From contig CAZXFW010000005.1 in assembly GCA_964640175.1 (NCBI GenBank), positions 62,001-126,000 on the forward strand: DNA of 64,000 nucleotides, written 5' to 3'. The position numbers and the translations under genes were made by a program. Below, one piece after another: positions 17,907 to 27,374 of the stretch. Below the pieces are notes generated by a model, which was not told the origin of the DNA, did not search any database, and worked only from the letters and a program-made list of their open reading frames with translations. Every line of letters starts with the position of its first letter. Within the stretch, counting starts at the first letter, position 1. This DNA comes from JACKDX01 sp964640175 (GTDB taxonomy: Bacteria > Myxococcota_A > Polyangia > Polyangiales > GCA-016699535).

Positions 17907-18503
17907 ATGACGACCATAGTGCTGCCAGGTGATGTCCGAGGGTACTTTCACTCCTGTGTGATTTCGGCGCTCAAGCGTCAGAAGGTGCAGGCCCGTGAGC
18001 AGACAGAATTCTACCTCGTGAATCTGCTTTCGGAATACGCCGTCAGGACGCCTAGTCATGATTATGGTCGGCCTTTGGTGGATTTGTTGGCCGAGGCCAT
18101 GGCCGTCGAAGGCATCGAGCAGTTACGACGGTTTCGTGAAATGGGTGACGGTGCGCTTTATCGAACAGGTTTTTTTGTCGAGCATTTGATTCAACGTGGC
18201 ATTGCGCGGGAATACGTCATGGCGATGGGTGAGCGGGCCTACACGGCTGCTTGCCGTATGGCCCAGCAGGGCTACCGCTCGGCCGATGCGGATTTCGCGG
18301 AGGTATACGGTGAGCTTGCGCAACGGTTTGGAGAGTTTGTGCGCGTCTTTGATGACGTCAAGGAACGCACGGAACTTCGTACGCCGCAAGACATCATCAA
18401 ACTCTATGAACGTTGGAAAATGACGCAATCGCCAGTGCTTGCGCAAAGGTTGCAACAGCAGGGAGTGTTTCCTGTCATCGACCGGAGCAAAATCACGCAC
18501 TGA
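17907..18503 (+). CDS. conserved myxobacterial-type protein of unknown function
   Basis: A 198-aa soluble, mostly helical product with a good GGGAGGGG Shine-Dalgarno before the ATG. Features: an N-terminal VLPGDVRGYFHSCVISALK helix, TEFYLVNLLSEYA, LYRTGFFVEHL, a central Ala/Tyr-rich helix pair, and a C-terminal IIKLYERW. I remember proteins with this layout as a conserved family of myxobacteria, always followed by a second unknown gene as here, but no function. Its stop overlaps the next start (TGATG), so the two are probably made together. A TATACT (17861-17866) may be part of its promoter. Confidence 0.82.
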   Translation: MTTIVLPGDVRGYFHSCVISALKRQKVQAREQTEFYLVNLLSEYAVRTPSHDYGRPLVDLLAEAMAVEGIEQLRRFREMGDGALYRTGFFVEHLIQRGIAREYVMAMGERAYTAACRMAQQGYRSADADFAEVYGELAQRFGEFVRVFDDVKERTELRTPQDIIKLYERWKMTQSPVLAQRLQQQGVFPVIDRSKITH

Positions 18504-19144
18504 TGCTGCGGCTTATCCAACAAGATTTAGAACGGGTTTACGACATTGACTCTACCATCGAGATCGATGATTTCGTGTGTGATGAGATGACTGCGCGTGC
18601 GGTGGTGGGCAATGCAGTGGAACGCGGCGAAGTGGTGTGGATCCGAGAGAACGCGCAAGAGATTGCGCTCGGGCTTTATGTGGCTCCGAGGGCCATACAA
18701 GTTCTTTTGCAAGCAGAGAGCCGCACGCAATGGTATTCGCACACGTTTTGGGCATGGTCTCTTGCCACAGAAGGCGTCAGCCACTTGATCTACCTTCATC
18801 ACAAGGCATGCCTTAGTCAGACGGTGTCGTTGCTTGAACTCGAATTGCAGGCGGAAATTGATAAATATGTGACAGGGCTCATGCTTCTTCCGGAAGGCGC
18901 GGATCTCATAGAGCACAGCGCTACACTTCGTCGTGAACTGTTTGAAAAAGTGCAGTACTTAGATGCTCCAGAGAGCGAGGCAGGAGACCGCTATCGGCAG
19001 GCCAATCGATTGGCGGCGATCTATGCCAGGATGCTAGAGCAGGAATTTCTTAAATACCGTGCGATGCATGCCTTTGCAGCAAGTCTTCGGCGGTTTTATC
19101 GCCTAGGTGGCATGGCAAAACTCCGCTATTGCCGCACAGGATAG
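18503..19144 (+). CDS. second member of the conserved unknown pair
   Basis: A 213-aa product from the ATG at 18503, overlapping the previous stop by one base. The open frame extends upstream inside the previous gene and is rejected as a start. The protein is soluble and helical: LIQQDLERVYDID near the N terminus, a central GVSHLIYLHHKA segment, SLLELELQAEIDKYVTGLMLL, and a C-terminal RRFYRLGGMAKLRY. No catalytic motif is evident. The strict coupling with the previous gene suggests a two-component complex. The shared pattern with remembered myxobacterial proteins supports that it is real. Confidence 0.82.
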   Translation: MLRLIQQDLERVYDIDSTIEIDDFVCDEMTARAVVGNAVERGEVVWIRENAQEIALGLYVAPRAIQVLLQAESRTQWYSHTFWAWSLATEGVSHLIYLHHKACLSQTVSLLELELQAEIDKYVTGLMLLPEGADLIEHSATLRRELFEKVQYLDAPESEAGDRYRQANRLAAIYARMLEQEFLKYRAMHAFAASLRRFYRLGGMAKLRYCRTG

Positions 19145-19287
19145 GCGCCGGCTTAGCTACTTCCCAATTGACGCAGAGGGGCCAGGTTCTGCGATTGTCG
19201 CATTTCAGTTTGCAGTAAGGCCCACATACTGCTAGGAATTGGAAGGTTAATCAGAAATTATCGGGTATCCGGAGGTATAGTCAACGC

Positions 19288-21279
19288 GTGGCGCGGTATA
19301 TGAGGAGTCAGCAGAAACAAGCCTGGATCTGCGCGATGGTTATCGTGACATGGGCTGAGCTGTTTTCGCTGCCCGCCGCTTCTCAGGCGTTGCCTGAATG
19401 GCGGCAGGTGCTCGCGCTCAGCCGGTTTCGTGGAAAGCTGACAGTGATGGCGGTGGATCCACGAGATTCGCAGCACATCTATGTGGGCACGGAGCTTGGC
19501 ACGGTGTTTATGACGGATGATGGCGGAGTGACATGGGCCGAGCGCGAGGTAAGCCCGCATTATAACACACCCCGCAGACCCATCGGCTTGGATCCCGTTT
19601 ATACGCCTCCAACGTCACATGGCTTTAACATGCCGCATTTCAGTATCAACGTAGGATCAAGGCCTCCTTTGATGACGTACGCTGTGGATACGGAAATCGT
19701 GCCTATGTTTCCGTATGATGTTGTCACGTCGCTTTGGGCAGGAAGCAACATCCGACCCGAAACAGTCGATCGCGACATCCATCCTCAGATCCCTGACCGT
19801 GTCATCCGTGGTGATGCCATCCACCGTAATCTTCCGGCCTCGCAACCGCTTAATCCTATGCAGGGCCTGAGCCTCATCACCGATGAGTTTGGAAACCCCA
19901 TCCCTGCTCAGATGCCGATACGAGGCATTGCGGTCTGTCCTGGAGCGACATTTGAGCTGATCGTGGCTACCGAAAAAGCGCTCTTTGGATCCTTTGATCA
20001 CGGCGAAACCTATGTGCGTTTGTTTGGGCTTCCGCCTCAGTACAAATTCATGTGGCTGTCGTGTTCACCCAACACCCCTAACGAGATGGCGGCTGCCAGC
20101 ACGTGGGGGCTTTTCCGCTCTAAGGATGGCGGTAAAAACTGGGACGAAGATGTGCTGTTCTTCCCTGCGCGTGAGGTGCTTGCGGTCACGTATGGCTTTG
20201 GCCCGGATGGCCGTGAAATGATGTACGTCACCGCTGATGACCGCGTGTATACGGGACCCGTTGAAGAGTGGGAACGTTTGGATTGGAAATATCCCACCTA
20301 TTATAAAAGTTACTTTACCCCGTGGGCACGTATCTTTTGGTCCGTGTTATTACGTAACGGTGAAATCTGGGCTGCCACAAGTGAAGGGTTGCGAATCTCG
20401 AAAGATGGTGGAGACAACTGGAACATTGGTGGCGATGCCATGTATGAGCGTGAGACCATCAAGCAACTCGTGCCTGGCACGGACAGCCAAGGCAAAGATA
20501 TGGTTGCGGTTGTGATGGATAGACGTGTCTATGCGGTCGATCTTGAAGGGAAAGGCACGCTTCCGTTTCACGAAGGCTTGGCCATGCGCAACATCGAGAG
20601 AGTTGTGGCAACGTCCACCAAGTCGGGACAGCCAAGTCTTTGGTGGGTGCTGACAGGAAGCGAACTTTGGACAAGCCAGCCTTTGCAGCGCAGACAATCA
20701 CAAGAAAAAACAGTGGCTGAGCTTAGAAGCTGGGCAGAAAACAGGCGCCGGTTCAGCCCCTCGCTGGAAGAACTCGTAAACGCTGTCTACGATCAGCTTT
20801 CGCTGTCTGCTGCCAAAACCACGGAACTTGAACGCAATTCACGGCACGCATTTCGTTTACCTCAGGTGCATTTCTATGGACAGGTTCGTGGAATTGATTA
20901 TCAGAGCATCGAACAGATATCAGTCACGGCGCCGGCATTTGTTGATCTCAACACCAACCGCTTTAGCATGTATGGCTTGGTTCAGTTGCATTGGAACCTT
21001 GAGCAACTCATGTTTTCCAATGGAACTGCTTACTACCTTGCGAGATTTCGAGCCTTGGATCGTATCCGTCAACAGTTACGCGATACGCTGGAGGACAGTT
21101 GGTACGAACGGGAGCAACAGCTCAGAACTCTGGTAGCGGGCAGATACGACATGCTGCAGGGTGAAATTATGCGCACACGGGTGGAATGCATCGAGGCGCT
21201 TTTCCAAGCGTGGACTTCGGGGAAATACTGGAACCTTGGTCCGATATCTGAACGGCACGCGCGTCACAAAGCGCTGTGA
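19288..21279 (+). CDS. secreted Asp-box beta-propeller protein
   Basis: A 663-aa product with a GTG start 12 bases after a GGAGG; ATG 19300 is an alternative. A signal peptide covers about residues 12-33. The mature protein has a beta-propeller built on BNR/Asp-box repeats, seen as TDDGGVTW (about 74-81), SKDGGKNW (about 280) and SKDGGDNW (about 372), as in sortilin/Vps10-like and sialidase-like propellers and plant Ycf48-like proteins. The last 200 residues are different: helical, charged, with LRSWAENRRRFSPSLEELV and many Arg/Gln, and may mediate assembly. Glycosidase catalytic residues are not evident, so a binding or assembly role is more likely. Convergent with rpoZ, 3-base gap. Confidence 0.8.
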   Translation: MARYMRSQQKQAWICAMVIVTWAELFSLPAASQALPEWRQVLALSRFRGKLTVMAVDPRDSQHIYVGTELGTVFMTDDGGVTWAEREVSPHYNTPRRPIGLDPVYTPPTSHGFNMPHFSINVGSRPPLMTYAVDTEIVPMFPYDVVTSLWAGSNIRPETVDRDIHPQIPDRVIRGDAIHRNLPASQPLNPMQGLSLITDEFGNPIPAQMPIRGIAVCPGATFELIVATEKALFGSFDHGETYVRLFGLPPQYKFMWLSCSPNTPNEMAAASTWGLFRSKDGGKNWDEDVLFFPAREVLAVTYGFGPDGREMMYVTADDRVYTGPVEEWERLDWKYPTYYKSYFTPWARIFWSVLLRNGEIWAATSEGLRISKDGGDNWNIGGDAMYERETIKQLVPGTDSQGKDMVAVVMDRRVYAVDLEGKGTLPFHEGLAMRNIERVVATSTKSGQPSLWWVLTGSELWTSQPLQRRQSQEKTVAELRSWAENRRRFSPSLEELVNAVYDQLSLSAAKTTELERNSRHAFRLPQVHFYGQVRGIDYQSIEQISVTAPAFVDLNTNRFSMYGLVQLHWNLEQLMFSNGTAYYLARFRALDRIRQQLRDTLEDSWYEREQQLRTLVAGRYDMLQGEIMRTRVECIEALFQAWTSGKYWNLGPISERHARHKAL

Positions 21280-21282
21280 TGC

Positions 21283-21528
21283 CTAACGCATAGGGTCAGC
21301 AGCTTTGTTTGCCGCAATAAATTCATTGACCGCATCTTCGACGCTGCCAGAATAGTATACACGCTTGGCAGCGATTTCACGCAAGGAGGTTACCGCTGCA
21401 CGATTTTTGCTTTGAACAAGTGCGGGGGCGCCTTTCATGATCTGCCTGGCGCGCTTAGCGGCCAAAAGCACCAATGCAAAACGATTTTCATCGTGTTCTA
21501 GACAATCTTCCACAGTAACGCGCGCCAT
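21283..21528 (-). CDS. rpoZ: RNA polymerase omega subunit
   Basis: 81 aa. The small subunit that helps fold and assemble beta-prime, and with DksA forms the ppGpp site in proteobacteria. The N terminus MARVTVEDCLEHDENRFALVLLAAKRARQI is diagnostic, including the conserved ARVTVEDC and RF.L...A..RARQ motifs. A Lys-rich middle and KAVTSALREIA-like segment follow. In many genomes rpoZ is next to gmk/spoT; here it stands alone in minus orientation. Confidence 0.95.
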   Translation of the reverse strand: MARVTVEDCLEHDENRFALVLLAAKRARQIMKGAPALVQSKNRAAVTSLREIAAKRVYYSGSVEDAVNEFIAANKAADPMR

Positions 21529-21584
21529 AAGCCCCTTTTTAATAAGTTCGGCATTTTAGCAAAGCCATTGAAGGAATGCAAGGC

Positions 21585-24014
21585 TCACCTCTCCAGGCGG
21601 ACGTTTACCCAGTTGATATAGTCCTGCTGACCCATGCCGTCGATGTCGTAACCGTATAGCTCAAGCGTACGCCCTCCTTCAATGGGAATGTCGAAGGGTT
21701 TGGCTTCTGTGGCGGCGCTGATTTTCCCGCTGGACCATTTGAGCTCGTCATCGATATAGATTTCGACACTGAATTGATCTGTGAGTTGCGTTTTTGGAAT
21801 AAAGCCATCGTAACCTACCGCTCCTTTGAATCGTCGGAAGTCTCCTCCCACAATGCTGTAGCGAAGTAACGACAGTGGCCTAACGCCGATGCCGCGCGCA
21901 TAGAACTGTGTTTTGATTCGAAGCGGACGGCGTTTTAAGACACTGACATTTTTTTGCCAAATCCCATGAGTGTAGATGGGCGTAAGAGCGTCTAGGTAAC
22001 AAACTTTAGATCCAGGGCACAATGCGTTTCCCAGCACATAACGCTCGTAATTGGGAATAAGTATTCGATAGTAAGATTCCCAACGGGTGACGCGATCTTT
22101 GTAAGCTGCGGTATGTTGAGGATACGATGACGCCACATTATGGTGCTCCACAGGATCGTTCTGGAGATTAAACAATTCGTGAATGTCTTCGAGTGGATGG
22201 TAAATGTATTTCCATTTGCCATCTCGAAGGCCCAGGCGATAGTTTGACCAGTTTGCGTAAAAATAAACCATGTGAGGCTTGTATCCTGCAAGCAGGCTCA
22301 CGCCTTGGTATCGTTTAGGAGGTTTGATGCTGACTATTTCCAATAGGGTAGGTGCAAGGTCGACGTGATTGCCTATCCGAGGCGTACGCGCCCCTTTGAA
22401 AAGAGAAGGGTGAACCAGCATCAGCGGCGTGCGTACTGCTTCTTCGTAAATGAGGGAGCCATGCATGAAATGTCCGTGATGCTCGCCGAACGCTTCTCCA
22501 TGGTCGCCCACAATGACGAGCAAGGTGTTGGTGTCTAAGTGATGTTCGACAAGCCAGCCCCAGATGCGGCCAATCTGGCTGTCTACTAAATGCACGGCGT
22601 TGTCGTATTTGGCTTGTGGAGAACGGATGCCGAAAGGGGCTGGCGTGACATTGTTAATCTTGTAAGGATGGTGGGGAGAGAGTGTGACGAGAGTTAGGAA
22701 AAAAGGGCGGTTTTCTTGAAGGTGTTCCAGCCAATCAATGGCTTCGTCGAACATGGCGCGATCGTCGATTCCCCAGCCGTTGGATGGGTAGTGGTTTTTG
22801 TTTTTTAACGCACGCGCATCACGCATCACTCCATACCCACGGCCTGAAAAAAACAGGTCTTTATCCGTGTACGTAAAATGTCCCGCATGAAATAATGCAG
22901 ATTGGTAGCCGGCGTTAAAAAACATTTCGCTAAGCGATTTGCAATCGATAGAAGGGTTTGTGTACGTATCGGCTTCCGGATCTGCGTGAGGATAGGTTGA
23001 GCATGTCAGCGATATGAGTGACTTCATTGAAACGGGTGTGGGAGAATAATAATTGTCAAATATCAATGAGTAGGGCTTAAGCGTGTTAAGCACAGGCGTG
23101 GTACTGGGGTTTCCTCTCCATGGGCCAAAACGATTGACCGATGCCGACTCGATGACAATGAGGACAACGTTGCTGTTTTTTTGGGGAAAATTTTCCGTAT
23201 TAACCAGTGAATCCAGCGTGTCACTTGGCGGACTCGCATCGAACAAGCGAGTGGACACAAAGTGTGGTGCATTTTTCATCGACTGATCATCTCTGAAACG
23301 GCGTCCCGCCCACTGCATCCAGCTTTGAACAAATATGTAGTTAGGGTTTAACAGGGAGTTGGCGGCTTGAGTGACTTCGTTGGTTGGCCAAAGGCCGACG
23401 GACCATGCTACGGCGACTGCGGTTAAGGAAAGCGCTCCTGCTATCCACCGCGTATGAACGCGAACCAGTTGGCGCCTATAGAACCCGCAGATGTGATGAG
23501 TTAGCCATGGGGTAACTATAAAACATGCCAGTGTGAGAGCCAGGGCCGCTATTGTATAACCGACATCCACTTCAGAGCTTGCCGACTCCGCAACATCGCT
23601 GAGATTGCCGGCGAGCACGAGTTGCGTAAAACGCAAAGGGGTTTGGTAGAGGCGAAAAAATGGAATCGATACGATGTGCAGAATCGCAACAGGAACCAAG
23701 AGCGTGAATCCGAAAAACATCGCGAGGTAAGCATGTTTTGGGGAACGTGCTTTAAACGTAAACGCGTAGTGTAAACATCCTAGCGCGCTCGCGACTGTAA
23801 GATCGGAAGCGAGGGTCCTGAAAAAGACAAAAAGGGGATCGCTTGTGCTTTGGAATAAGAGCCGTGCGCTTGGAGCGGCTTGTGCTTGCACAATCCGAAA
23901 TCCAAAAGCCAATAGTGTAGAGGCGACAGCAACGGCCAGGCTTCGCTGGGCAGGTGTCCACACCATTTCAGCGGTTGTTCGTTGCAAGTTTTTAAGCAGT
24001 GCTTTAAGGTTCAT
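21585..24014 (-). CDS. membrane-anchored sulfatase-fold (LTA synthase-like) transferase/hydrolase
   Basis: An 809-aa product. The N-terminal 220 residues hold about five membrane helices. A periplasmic alkaline-phosphatase/sulfatase-fold domain follows (about 280-620) with NVVLIVIESASVNRFGPW near 282 (first metal Asp/Glu), a candidate nucleophile in the SMKSL segment near 331, and the metal motif GDHGEAFGEHHGHFMHG near 505. A beta-rich C-terminal extension (about 690-809) ends in a jelly-roll-like segment. The plan matches LTA synthases and phosphoethanolamine/phosphoglycerol transferases, but a hydrolase cannot be excluded. It diverges from the GT2 gene and probably modifies an envelope glycan made by the neighbouring genes. 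Confidence 0.85.
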   Translation of the reverse strand: MNLKALLKNLQRTTAEMVWTPAQRSLAVAVASTLLAFGFRIVQAQAAPSARLLFQSTSDPLFVFFRTLASDLTVASALGCLHYAFTFKARSPKHAYLAMFFGFTLLVPVAILHIVSIPFFRLYQTPLRFTQLVLAGNLSDVAESASSEVDVGYTIAALALTLACFIVTPWLTHHICGFYRRQLVRVHTRWIAGALSLTAVAVAWSVGLWPTNEVTQAANSLLNPNYIFVQSWMQWAGRRFRDDQSMKNAPHFVSTRLFDASPPSDTLDSLVNTENFPQKNSNVVLIVIESASVNRFGPWRGNPSTTPVLNTLKPYSLIFDNYYSPTPVSMKSLISLTCSTYPHADPEADTYTNPSIDCKSLSEMFFNAGYQSALFHAGHFTYTDKDLFFSGRGYGVMRDARALKNKNHYPSNGWGIDDRAMFDEAIDWLEHLQENRPFFLTLVTLSPHHPYKINNVTPAPFGIRSPQAKYDNAVHLVDSQIGRIWGWLVEHHLDTNTLLVIVGDHGEAFGEHHGHFMHGSLIYEEAVRTPLMLVHPSLFKGARTPRIGNHVDLAPTLLEIVSIKPPKRYQGVSLLAGYKPHMVYFYANWSNYRLGLRDGKWKYIYHPLEDIHELFNLQNDPVEHHNVASSYPQHTAAYKDRVTRWESYYRILIPNYERYVLGNALCPGSKVCYLDALTPIYTHGIWQKNVSVLKRRPLRIKTQFYARGIGVRPLSLLRYSIVGGDFRRFKGAVGYDGFIPKTQLTDQFSVEIYIDDELKWSSGKISAATEAKPFDIPIEGGRTLELYGYDIDGMGQQDYINWVNVRLER

Positions 24015-24121
24015 AAAATGAAGCTGAAATGGGGAGGAAAAATTTTTTATAAATGTACTATAAGTGTGGTAGGGCGTTGGTGCATTCGATTTAGAGCAAA
24101 TTTAGGATCGGGGTCTTTCTA

Positions 24122-24907
24122 ATGCAACTGTCAGTGGTGGTACCCGCTTATAATGAACGCGGGCGAATCGTGCAAAGCATTGAAAAGATCATCGCCTATC
24201 TCCAAACATACCACATAAACGGTGAGCTTATTGTGGTCGACGATGGCTCTGCAGACGGGACGTTAGCTGTCGTGAAAGAGCTTGCGACACGGCATTCACA
24301 ACTTCAAGTGCTTACGTTAGCGCAGAATTTGGGCAAGGGAGCAGCGGTACGGCATGGGGTATTAAAGGCGCAAGGAAGCCATGTGCTTATCTCAGACGCT
24401 GACCTAAGCACGCCGATTGAAGAGGTTGCCAAGCTTATCCGCGTGATGGATGAAGGCTATCCTATTGTCATTGGCTCGCGAGCGCTTCCTGACAGTGATA
24501 TCCAAATTCGTCAGCCATGGTATCGCGAACGAATGGGTCGCATTTATAACCACATCGTGCAAACATTTGTGCTCGGAGGCATCCATGACACCCAATGTGG
24601 ATTTAAGCTTTTCGACATGCAGGTGGCAAAAGAGCTTTTTTTAGAGCAGGTGGAAAATGGATTCGTGTTTGATGTGGAAGTTTTGCTGCTAGCAAAAAAA
24701 CGTGGGTATCGCGTGTATGAATGCCCGGTTATATGGAAACATGCTGAGCTTTCCCGGGTATCTCCGGTTTTTGATTCAATGCAAATGCTGTTTGCGTTGG
24801 CTAGGGTACGGTGGCGTCATCGCAACGTAAGTTCACCGGCGCTTTCTGCACAACGCCCAAGTGCTGAGCCCAGGCAAGCGTATCCCCAAACGCCTACTTC
24901 CGATTGA
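24122..24907 (+). CDS. family 2 glycosyltransferase, dolichyl-phosphate glucose synthase type
   Basis: A 261-aa product. Transfers a sugar from an NDP-sugar to a polyprenyl phosphate, giving a lipid-linked donor used by membrane GT-C enzymes. Landmarks: SVVVPAYNERGRI at 4-16, IVVDDGSADGT at 38-48, GKGAAVRHGVLKAQG, the DxD-type ISDADLSTP near 92-100, GSRALPDS, and the CGFKLFD acceptor-site motif typical of the DPG/DPM synthase group. No membrane helices. Its last 75 bases overlap the convergent methyltransferase gene, and the last 25 or so residues (Ser/Pro/Gln-rich) are unlikely to be part of the fold. Confidence 0.9.
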   Translation: MQLSVVVPAYNERGRIVQSIEKIIAYLQTYHINGELIVVDDGSADGTLAVVKELATRHSQLQVLTLAQNLGKGAAVRHGVLKAQGSHVLISDADLSTPIEEVAKLIRVMDEGYPIVIGSRALPDSDIQIRQPWYRERMGRIYNHIVQTFVLGGIHDTQCGFKLFDMQVAKELFLEQVENGFVFDVEVLLLAKKRGYRVYECPVIWKHAELSRVSPVFDSMQMLFALARVRWRHRNVSSPALSAQRPSAEPRQAYPQTPTSD

Positions 24908-25597
24908 AACTAACGTGTCGGCTTTTAAAGCAGTGGCAACACATGCGGATATCAAGCGCCCATGGTTCCAGTGCAGTTCGGTTGCAGGGGGAGATGTGTG
25001 AGGGGCGGGGAGAGCACGCCGCATCAGCGCTTGAAACGCGCGAAGCACCAAAAGGGAATGGAAAAGATCTCCCCGTTCAACCGGTTCCAGATCCGCGATT
25101 TCAAGGAGAGATTTTAAGTTCGCGGGAGAGTAGCGTCGATAGTGGCCCAAAAACGTGTCGTGAGGACTAAAAACGCATTGCCAGGCAGGCACGCTGATTA
25201 ACATATACCCATCAGACGCGAGGTTGCGTGACACAATGGATCGAAGAAACGATGCGTCATCTTGCACATGCTCAAGGACATCAAGCAAAAGAATAAGCGA
25301 AAAAGTATCGGTAGGAGCAGATTGCATAAAGATGACCCGTTCCGAGACGCGATGCGTTAACTGTTCAATCTGTTGTGGTGTGTACTCGTGATCCCAGCAG
25401 ACAGCATGTCTTGTAACAGGCAGCTCCTGAGTTAGGCGGTTTGCAAACCATCCATCTCCTGCTCCTGCGTCCAGAACGTTTCCAGACACTGACATTAAGT
25501 CATGCTTTGCCAACAGCGATGAGAAAAAGTCGTAGCGCGCCGTTTCCCATGGATGACGACTGCCGGAGGAGAGCGCTTTAAGTTCGCGTAGATCCAT
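24833..25597 (-). CDS. class I SAM-dependent methyltransferase
   Basis: A 254-aa product. Motif I is NVLDAGAGDGWFANRL near 40-55, with an acidic residue at the end of beta-2 (CWDHEYT) and motif IV ILLLDVLEHVQDDASFL near 103-120, then LLISVPAW-type strand 5 and the YSPANLKSLL helix seen in SAM enzymes that act on sugars, quinones or lipid-linked glycans. The C-terminal GLSTWALCRKRR resembles the normal end of this group, so the 75-base overlap with the GT2 gene looks genuine. Its start overlaps the upstream 595-aa membrane protein gene by 20 bases, consistent with one operon. Substrate unknown. Confidence 0.85.
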   Translation of the reverse strand: MDLRELKALSSGSRHPWETARYDFFSSLLAKHDLMSVSGNVLDAGAGDGWFANRLTQELPVTRHAVCWDHEYTPQQIEQLTHRVSERVIFMQSAPTDTFSLILLLDVLEHVQDDASFLRSIVSRNLASDGYMLISVPAWQCVFSPHDTFLGHYRRYSPANLKSLLEIADLEPVERGDLFHSLLVLRAFQALMRRALPAPHTSPPATELHWNHGRLISACVATALKADTLVSIGSRRLGIRLPGLSTWALCRKRR

Positions 25598-27365
25598 AAA
25601 ACCGTTTAAGTAAAAGATTGATGCACAAGATCAAGGTAAGCAGCGAAGTAGCAATGCCTGCGTATGCCAAGCAATCACGGTAAACGAGAGAAAGACGGTG
25701 AGAGCCTGGGGGCATTTTGACAGCAATGCGTTGGCGATAATTAACTATTTTGCCCACGGTTGAACGCCATTTGGAATCGTAATTTTGGTTAATAACGATG
25801 AGAGATGGCCTTTTTGCCTCGACTTGCAAATCGATACGGTTGGGGCTCCAGTGTTTGCGAGTGACTTTTGCAAAAGTGGCATCCAGAGGGAATTCCTCGG
25901 CGTCTAAGTCTCCTCTTAACTCAGAAGACTGAGGAAATGGCGTTTCTTCAAAGCAGGCAAGTGAGCCACGATTAATGAAAGGCCAGATGTGAGCATCCCA
26001 TCGGTTGCCTTTGGCTTGTCGAAATTCAGCGTGATAGCGCGCAAGCGGCGCTTCGTTGTAGACAGTCCCGTATGCAACCTGCCTAGAATTGACGGCATTG
26101 ACCGCAATAGAAGTGCCTATCACGCACATGAGCAAGGCAGCCACTGAAGGGATGGCTGCTTTAAGCCACGACGGTAACGTCGTGTGAGTAATGAACGAAA
26201 GCCTTTTATTGGTGAACTTTTCGAGCAAAGATAGCCCACGCCCCGAACCAAGGCTCCAAAACAACGCGAGAACGATAGCGTATCCTTCGGGCCTTCGTAG
26301 GTCCCCTAGAACAGGAAGGTGCTCGATTAACGCATACGGTGACCATGGCGCGAATTTTCCAGCTGCAATCAGCAAAAATAAAACGCAGGCCATGAAATAA
26401 CGTCGCGTTAGTTTGTCAAAAGATAGCAGGCCAAGCATGAGTAAACTAAAGGAAGGCCATCCAATCTGTATGGTAGGCACGCCTGGACCCTGCGCGCCCA
26501 TTAATGCCTGAATAAGAGACTGTACCGAGTTGTGCTCCGGAGCATACCAATGCCTTGGAAATTTTTGAATGAGCTCTGCAATAGGAAATAAGCGAATGGC
26601 TCCCAGTCCGACGCTAAGCACTCCTGTGATTGCAAACATCTTCCATGGATAAAGTAGGCGTACGGGCTGAGTATATTTCTTTGATCTAAGTAACGTATAA
26701 AACACACCCAACACACCTAACGTAACCACCGTATAAGGCACGGTATATGTGCCACCGCAAAAAAGCATCCAGGTAATAGTGGCTGCTGCGTAGATGCATT
26801 TTTTGGATTGACGTCGTTCTACGGCTTGAGAAAAAAACAACACCGCCCAAGGAAGCAGTTGGTTGCCTGTAAAAAAATTGAGCCACCCAATTCGGATATA
26901 TTCAGAAAACCATCCACTTGTGCTGAATAGAATGGCTGCAAGAAGAGATCCAAAGACAGAATTTTTCCATCGACGGCTCAAGCGGTACGTGCCTTCCATA
27001 CCTAGTACCAGCATGAACAATACGGCCAGTTTTCTTCCGACTACGGAGCCCGCCAGGAGGCGGAATATAAAATCAGGGGCAAGGAACGTGCTTTGGGGAT
27101 TGGCGAGCTCAGGAATCCCTCCACAGAAAAAAGGGTTCCAAAGTGGAAGCTGAAAAAACTCCACAATCGTGCGGCGGGCAACTTCTTCATGCATGAGGAA
27201 GTAGTGCTCATCATGTGCGACACCGATGCGACGTCCTGAAAAAACAACGTCTGGCAAAAACGTATAGGCCACACCCCACCAAATTAACAGACGGGCGCCT
27301 AACGTATTCACGCACAACTCAAGCCAAGAGGACCCTCGGGGCGCAGTATGTGGCAAAGATCGCAT
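25578..27365 (-). CDS. polytopic membrane protein, GT-C/YfhO-like
   Basis: A 595-aa product with about 11-12 membrane helices between residues 25 and 425 and at the C terminus (about 565-585), plus a periplasmic domain (about 430-560). The first loop after helix 1 carries HDEHYFLMHEE, an acidic/His motif at the place where GT-C glycosyltransferases keep their catalytic Asp/Glu, and FCGGIPELANPQSTFLAPDFI, which is YfhO-like. It probably transfers a sugar from a polyprenyl-phosphate donor in the periplasm; the GT2 gene next door could make that donor. ATG at 27365, 9 bases after the upstream stop. Confidence 0.75.
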   Translation of the reverse strand: MRSLPHTAPRGSSWLELCVNTLGARLLIWWGVAYTFLPDVVFSGRRIGVAHDEHYFLMHEEVARRTIVEFFQLPLWNPFFCGGIPELANPQSTFLAPDFIFRLLAGSVVGRKLAVLFMLVLGMEGTYRLSRRWKNSVFGSLLAAILFSTSGWFSEYIRIGWLNFFTGNQLLPWAVLFFSQAVERRQSKKCIYAAATITWMLFCGGTYTVPYTVVTLGVLGVFYTLLRSKKYTQPVRLLYPWKMFAITGVLSVGLGAIRLFPIAELIQKFPRHWYAPEHNSVQSLIQALMGAQGPGVPTIQIGWPSFSLLMLGLLSFDKLTRRYFMACVLFLLIAAGKFAPWSPYALIEHLPVLGDLRRPEGYAIVLALFWSLGSGRGLSLLEKFTNKRLSFITHTTLPSWLKAAIPSVAALLMCVIGTSIAVNAVNSRQVAYGTVYNEAPLARYHAEFRQAKGNRWDAHIWPFINRGSLACFEETPFPQSSELRGDLDAEEFPLDATFAKVTRKHWSPNRIDLQVEAKRPSLIVINQNYDSKWRSTVGKIVNYRQRIAVKMPPGSHRLSLVYRDCLAYAGIATSLLTLILCINLLLKRFYGSTRT

Positions 27366-27374
27366 GGATCAGTT

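Noticed and set aside
18413..18502. Upstream extension of the second unknown gene
   Set aside because: It lies entirely inside the preceding gene in another frame; TGATG at 18503 gives a better start.
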